From Amphirosellinia nigrospora (Eukaryota > Ascomycota > Sordariomycetes > Xylariales > Xylariaceae), in contig SCHM01000004.1 of NCBI GenBank assembly GCA_004123355.1, positions 3,194,316 to 3,258,315 on the forward strand: a stretch of 64,000 nt of DNA. Reading direction: 5' to 3'. A program made the position numbers and the translations under genes. Under the pieces are notes generated by a model. The model ran no database searches, had not been told where the DNA came from, and was given only the letters and a program-made list of their open reading frames with translations. How positions within the stretch are numbered: the first letter of the stretch is position 1; the number at the start of each line of letters is the position of its first letter. Positions 58,636-64,000 of the stretch are shown here, piece by piece.

Positions 58636-59511
58636 GCTTGGAGATACTATGTAAGAGAGACTAAGATTGGAGTGTGGAGGAAGCAGAATACTGGTGATTC
58701 GTGGATTGCAATTTCAAGTCAGATTTTATTTTTTTCGACAAATGTGACTACTATATAGTCTAGATAGAATATATTCTTGGCGCTGTGGTTTCTGAAGGCG
58801 CGCCTTTCTTCCTTATGTCGTATATGTCTGTCTATATATGCCCTCCGGGCTACATTTTTATGTCGCCGACTTTCCGTACCTACTCAGGAGCTGACCTCTT
58901 TTGGGGTATATTCTCACTTCGTGGTCGTGACCTAGACGAAGGACGCATGAAACGTGAGTCATAGCCGTGCTATCTACTCATTGGTGAGTTTGGCCTCGTA
59001 GGATGGATACTAGACAGGGAACGAGGGTTGCGTGACGGGAAGACCGTCGAAAGCCGGTGGCCTAGAACATTGTGATTTGCCCTCACCGAGCGCTGCCCAA
59101 CGTGATAAGCAGAACGATATGTATGTATTCATGGTTGGGCATCTGCTAAACTTAGCATTGATGAAGTATGAAACGAAGGAGTTGAGGGAAACGGCGTTCA
59201 TGTTCCGGATGGCTTTGATATCTAAGGAGAGCTTGCTCGGTTAGGGGGTTAGTCACTGTACCTGGCACTCAGTGACCTAAATCTAGTGGATAGAGACCGC
59301 TAAGACGCGGGTTCCTCACCAGAACACGAACCCCCCACATTATTCAGGAGTTGCATGAGATTGCAGATTTCGAGAGCTTCATTTCGATGTGATGTGCCTC
59401 GACAGTGAGATCAATGAGTGAATGAATGAAAGCCATTCCACTCAGAAAGCCCGGCTTATCAAGGCCACCTAGAGAACCGGTTTCAGACGACCTTGCTTCA
59501 GAGCTGCGAAG
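58636..59511. other. intergenic, divergent promoter region
   Basis: Between the GNAT (-) and SET/MYND (+) genes. A weakly tRNA-like stretch near 59285-59340 does not fold as a tRNA. No gene called. Confidence 0.45.
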
Positions 59512-61305
59512 ATGCCCACGCTTCCATCTGGGCTGGTTCTCAAAGGTGCACTTACCGATCCACGCGGTCGAAGTATCGCGGCCGGGCGTATCTTCGAGCC
59601 AGGCGAGCTAATCGCAACGTTTGGCATACCGAGTATCTCGATACCGGATAGCTTGCACCTATCAACGACATGCAGCGGCTGTCTACTGCCCGCAACCGAC
59701 GAGTCAGACCCGCCTCCCCAAAGGGTGGTGCGGGCGTGCACAGGCTGTCAGACAGTAGCGTACTGCTCTCCAGCATGCCAAAAGGTAGATTGGACGACGG
59801 GGGGCCATAAGGCCGAGTGCAAAGTCTTCAAGCGTGTGCAGGCTGCGAGCCGCGGCTCCTTGCCTACCACCGTGCGCGCGCTCATACAGGTGTTCTTGCG
59901 GCCCGAGATGAGCACCGCTAGGGGAGTTGGAAGGGCATATCGACGATTTTCGTCAGAGGTCGCCAAAGCTGTGGGGTGATATGGAGTTACAGGCGAGGGC
60001 TGCTCTACATTACCTCCGCCGCGAGGCGAGTGCTGAGAATCTGGCCGGGGCGATCGACATCTTGTGTAAGGTATGTGTGTCAAGCAGCGCCGGAAAGGGG
60101 GCCCTCCATAGAGAAATGTACGCGGGCGGCTTCATGGAATTGCTTCTAAGTTGGGGACACAGATAACAGTGAACTCGTTCAACCGGCGAGATGAGGACAC
60201 TGAAGACAGCGGACTGTTCATCAACCCGGCCCTGGCCATGATCAACCACTCATGTATACCAAACGCTTTCGTCCAGGCCATTGGCCGGAAAGCCGTGCTT
60301 CACGCCTATCGACGGATTGGGAAAGATGAAGAGATCGAGATATCGTATATTGGCAAGTGATGAACGTCACCTCCCTGCCAAAGAGTAGCTCTAATCGATT
60401 ACCTTCAAGACTGCCACCTCCCTCGTTCCGCGCGTCAAGACACGCTCAAGACACAGTTCGACTTTACGTGCAATTGCCCACGCTGCAAGGACGACATGGA
60501 TGTATATCAAGTTCATCGAATGTATCCGCATCTGAATCTGAACAGCCTCAGTCTCGCGCCAGGCATCCAAAAACAGGACCTGCACAACCCTAGTTCTCTT
60601 ATTAGGAGTGAATCGTTTAACACCACACTGGAGGAGATCTACCGCTCGTGTTCAACTCCCATGCACAACCTCGGCGTAGTCGATAGGCGGAAAGAGCTAC
60701 GCCGGCGTTGGGCAGCCTGCAAACCCCTCCGCGACCTCCCCACCCCGGCCTACGCCGTCGAGCCACTGTCGCGCGTTTTCCAAGAGGCGAGCATATATTT
60801 CACAGAGCAGGGGAATCACGCGTACTGCCTATGCATAAGCATTTTCCTGGCGTTACGCGTGCACCCGTACCAATGGGCCGCGCCCTTCGCGCCGAACCGG
60901 GTAAAAGGGGTCCATGTGCTCGCGAAGCTGCTCGGGGGCTACGAGCCTGCCGATCTAAGCGGGCCGGGCACCCTCGCGCCGGCCATCTCAAAGGTGATAG
61001 AAGAGTTGGACCAGACGACCGTATGCCAAGCCCTCCTTGAGCTCGTCATACATCACGCCCCCGCGGCGCACTCGAAGGAGTGGTTTGTTTTCCGCGGAGC
61101 GAAGATGATGCTGGACCAGGTGGAGGCCATACAGGCTTTACAGGCACGGCAGGGCCTGAAGACGGGACACGAGCTGGTAAAGGCGTACATGCGGAATCCG
61201 AACGGGCCTGGGGAGAAATCGTTTTTCGAACAAGTTATACTCAGCCCGCTAAGAGAGCTATCTACTCTTTGTGTGAAAATCATGGATAACGAGTTTAGCT
61301 CATGA
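59512..61305 (+). CDS. SET and MYND domain protein (SMYD-like methyltransferase)
   Basis: The SET domain is split by a MYND zinc finger, as in SMYD proteins. The N-terminal SET part (GRSIAAGRIFEPGELIATF) precedes the zinc ligands CSGC ... CTGCQTVAYCSPACQKVDW ... HKAEC. The SET core FINPALAMINHSCIPNAFVQ (NHSCxPN) and EIEISYI follow, then post-SET CNCPRCKDD and a helical C-terminal lobe. An intron at about 60072-60163 (GTATGT...CACAG) joins ILCK to ITVNSFNRRDEDTE. The frame changes near 59925, at the GGGG run. After EIEISYI two TGA codons lie in frame. A 36-nt GCAAGT...GTAG segment (60354-60389) would remove them and give ALIDYLQDCHLPRS, but it is shorter than normal introns. The substrate, histone or other, is unknown. 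Confidence 0.83.
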
Positions 61306-61725
61306 TTATACAGGAACTTGGGGCCTTTAGTATTAACAGTGTAACCTATCAAATAAAAAGGAACTGTCGGGATTCCGTTTAAAATGGAAAGCTTTGATTT
61401 GTATGAATTGACCTCTTACACAGCTACTACGGCAACAATGTTATACGTAAGGGGGTGTGGAGAGCCTAATCTGTTACATAAACCTAAGAGCGCAGAGAAA
61501 GCAATACGCCATACATGAGTATATGGAAATGAGGTAAAACTACAAGCTATCCGACGAAGTACTTTGTGCAGTGTTGTCGATTGCTGGTTTGCTCGGAGTG
61601 TATATCTCTGGAGAGCTCATCAAATATGCGGACGGGTATCGAATATGATGGGGAACCTTGAAACGTTATCAATTGACCCTACCTCTTATGATAATCAACA
61701 CAACATATGTCAAGCTGAACAACTC
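61306..61725. other. intergenic between convergent genes
   Basis: 3' flanks of the SET/MYND (+) and Mis18-like (-) genes. Nothing recognised. Confidence 0.5.
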
Positions 61726-63381
61726 TCAAGGTAGGTTTTTAGTCCGATTAGCCCTAATTTGATGAACAGTTGTTGGCAACTTTGAACTACCTTTCTTTAG
61801 AGACCGTTTATCTATAGCCCCGGACTTTGTAAGTTTAGGGAGGGTGGCCTGTGATGAATCCGTGCGCGCTTTCGTAGGCAGTGGCGTTTGTGAGGTGGCC
61901 ACATGAATGGTTGGCGACTTGCTGACGTGGTTATCCCCCGTGCTCGGAACATCACTTGAGGGAGAGCCGGGGTTGGTACCGTTTTCTACGTACGTGGAAG
62001 AAGCCTTACGCTTCGAACCCACGAACTGAGAATGGTGGGTTCTCGTCGTTGTAGGTTGACAGTGGGATCTCTCTGCATAGTAGGCGTTTGTGCTTCTATT
62101 CGTTGTACACGGCCCTTCAGTAGCTCAAATTCCATTTGAAGTGTCTCAACTTGGCTTGCTCTGTGGTTAATCTTTGTAATATTGCTGGCGAGGATATCCA
62201 TTTCGCGCGCGGCAAAGACGGTATTGGTATTGGAGGAATTATAAGATCGCTCGAGCGCCAACTCCTGTCTTAAATGTTCTAGCTCAGCCTTCAAGGTAAC
62301 TAATTCCTCCGTGTTTGCCTGTGATGTTAATAAGGCAGTATCTGCTGTAGTTCGGTCATTTTTAAATGATGCCTGGGAATCTTTCAAATCCTGTCGTGTG
62401 CTCTCAAGTTTCGACTCAAGTAAGTTGAGCTGTTGCTGGTGCTTTCCCCACTTGTCACAAAACTCAACCCGCCAACATGCGTTAGCTTCAGCAATGGCGT
62501 TTTTAATGGAGGACGGCTCCTGCCCAAAGCGACTATGGGCCGTCAATGGTTGTAATGCTTTCTGAACTTCTTTAATCTCTCTCTGAGCAGACAGGATATC
62601 TTCTCCCAGTCCTTTGGTTTTGGTGTTATAATGTGATAAATCGCTCGTCATTTGCACCATTTTGTTTTTCAAATTTCTGGCTCCTCATCGATACGCTGCA
62701 CAACCTGGTTGAAAGAAGTGACAATCTGGTAGCCAGCTGTATCAAGCAGCTTTAGTTCTTCCCTTTGCATGGTAAGTTCATTTAGTATGAAATCTATCCT
62801 AGGGATTTCATTCGTCGCTTGTCTGTGGCTGTAGTTCTCGGAGGATCCGGAGCTATTATCATCATCTTCAGAATTGTCCTCAGGTCGCGCTTCGTCAGGG
62901 GGCGGGTTCTTTAGATTTAACAGCCGTTGGATAGTAGGCTGTTTGATAACACGGCCGCTGAGGTCCTTGAGAAGAATAGATGAAGTTTGCAGTAACGGCT
63001 GGTTCCTGGGGCTGTTAGATAATGTAGAATACTGTGGCCGCCAAAAGAGACTCACTCATGAAGAACATGATTAACGGTGGAGCTTAGGCATTCGGAACCT
63101 AGAATTGAACGACATTGATTGCACGCTACATTTTGAACACGACTTCATCAGGCTTCTATCAGTACGTTATTCTCACAACCATAAGGGAGATTGAGACCAT
63201 ACCAGCCATCTATTATAGATCCAATAACTCCCTGTCGTATGACACCGTCTGGGGTTATATCTAGGGCATTCGCAATTTGAACAACAGGGCTGATATGTCT
63301 CTCGCCTATCTGGACCCATATATTCGGAAGGGAGCCCAAGCGGTGTTCGCATTGGCTGCAATAGATGGTTACAGTCTCCAT
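61726..63381 (-). CDS. Mis18-like protein (Yippee/Mis18 zinc domain plus coiled coil)
   Basis: Exons 63381-63203, 63142-63056 and 63005-61726 give about 515 residues. The N-terminal zinc domain has paired CxxC motifs, YCSQCEHRLG and ACNQCRSILG. It continues NHVLHENQPLLQTSSILLKD and QPTIQRLLNLKNP, the layout I recall for fungal Mis18, which primes centromeres for CENP-A loading. The 87-nt exon holding the second CxxC is needed to complete the domain. The remainder is acidic then strongly coiled-coil (about residues 185-370: LSAQREIKEVQKAL, LNLLESKLESTRQDLKD, LKAELEHLRQELALE), with a basic disordered tail. Two single-base gaps, AAA near 62677 and TT near 62033, break the frame. The long coiled coil is more than in S. 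pombe Mis18, so another Mis18-domain protein is possible. Confidence 0.62.
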
Positions 63382-64000
63382 AGTTGCTCATAGATGAACA
63401 GGTGGTGTTGATTATGGTGCCAGCCAAAGTCAATTGTTGCTTGTTGCTAGATTCTCATTGGGCATTAGGATTTCATGGTATATCAGCCGCCCTTCAAAAC
63501 TTGAGTGACCCCAGTAAGATTGTCGATAGGATGGGAGAAACAACGATCAATTTGCAGTTTACTGGAGTGGATTGGCGGGTTCCTGCGTTACGTCGTGAGT
63601 TGTTGATGGAACAGGCAAGATGAGGTTGGGGTTGCAGCAGTAAATGCACTGCAGCTCCTAAGTAAGTGCTCAAGTGGGTATATGCACCTACCTGAGGTAC
63701 CTTAGGTATATGTACCTAGGTATCGATACATTTATAGGCCCTACGGCCGATACAGTAGATACCTCGACGTAAAGCACCTACATACTACAATGCTACAACA
63801 ACGAGGGAACCTCCATGAGCGCATGGCGAAAGAAAGCGCAGATAATTAAGAATCGTTCAGATCTGTTAACAAGGGGTTATTATGAGAAGCGTCTACATAT
63901 ACAAGTATGATTGTGATATACTTTGGGTACTTAGTAGGTATGGGGGATAGTCACTAGCGCTCCCCACACCGAGCACCTCTCTTAATCCACATTGAGGGTG
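63382..64000. other. intergenic, right edge
   Basis: Promoter of the Mis18-like gene. It contains a TACCTA/TAGGTA cluster at 63686-63724. No gene recognised. Confidence 0.5.
63686..63724. repeat. inverted TACCTA/TAGGTA cluster
   Basis: ACCTACCTGAGGTACC, TTAGGTAT and TACCTAGGTA lie in direct succession and can pair. Same word family as at 44151 and 52337. Confidence 0.5.

Noticed and set aside
59285-59340. Possible tRNA gene (A-box-like TAGTGGATAGAG and GGTTCCTCACC)
   Set aside because: The B box lacks the RA of GGTTCRA and no seven-pair acceptor stem closes around it.

Overview
The window is nuclear DNA of a filamentous ascomycete (Pezizomycotina). It holds about 28 protein genes on both strands, with short GT-AG introns (mostly 50-80 nt), CTGAC-like branch sites, and typical fungal proteins: GPI-anchored Kre9/Knh1-like, Sec9, Vezatin/Inp2, a Baeyer-Villiger monooxygenase and DUF3712. 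I see no rRNA, confident tRNA, CRISPR array, prokaryotic operon or recognisable transposon. Genus cannot be read from the sequence; a Sordariomycete is my guess.

Layout. 0.9-6.2 kb: KH-domain RNA-binding protein (-), probable CENP-K (+), dUTPase (+). 7.2-13 kb, all (-): pyridoxal kinase, PCNA, Vezatin/Inp2. 14.4-22.4 kb: EMC6 (+), GTPBP1-like GTPase (-), a Sec9-type SNARE (+) with 12 introns, SDH assembly factor 3 (+). 23.1-34.8 kb: Dhr2-type DEAH helicase (+), an unidentified lysine-rich protein (-), peroxisomal MaoC hydratase (+), tubulin cofactor E (+), a disordered Gln-rich protein (+). 35.4-47.5 kb: SDH2 (-), Ptc7-like PP2C (+), Kre9-like GPI protein (-), Hpm1-like methyltransferase (-), BVMO (+). 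48-64 kb: a repeat-bearing doubtful coding region, flavocytochrome b2-type lactate dehydrogenase (+), DUF3712 protein (+), dihydroneopterin-aldolase-domain protein (-), GNAT acetyltransferase (-), SET/MYND protein (+), Mis18-like protein (-).

The most striking structure is in the Sec9-type gene. Two of its introns (19942-20084 and 20253-20398) are close copies of each other over their full length, splice site to splice site, while the exons around them are unrelated. That is the signature of introner-like elements, introns that spread as mobile units.

A second window-wide pattern is that about 16 conserved genes carry one to nine frame breaks. Most are cured by one extra base in a short homopolymer (for example six such sites in SDH2). 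This looks like systematic base-calling error in the assembly rather than gene death, so exon models here should be read as tolerant of single-base gaps. KH protein, CENP-K, dUTPase, PCNA, Vezatin, SDHAF3 and BVMO read cleanly.

Functional links are loose, as expected in a fungal chromosome. There are S-phase/centromere genes (PCNA, dUTPase, CENP-K, Mis18), the first three with MCB-like CGCG boxes upstream. There are two succinate dehydrogenase genes (SDH2 and its maturation factor). There is also a peroxisome theme: three proteins ending in SKL plus the Inp2-type inheritance factor.
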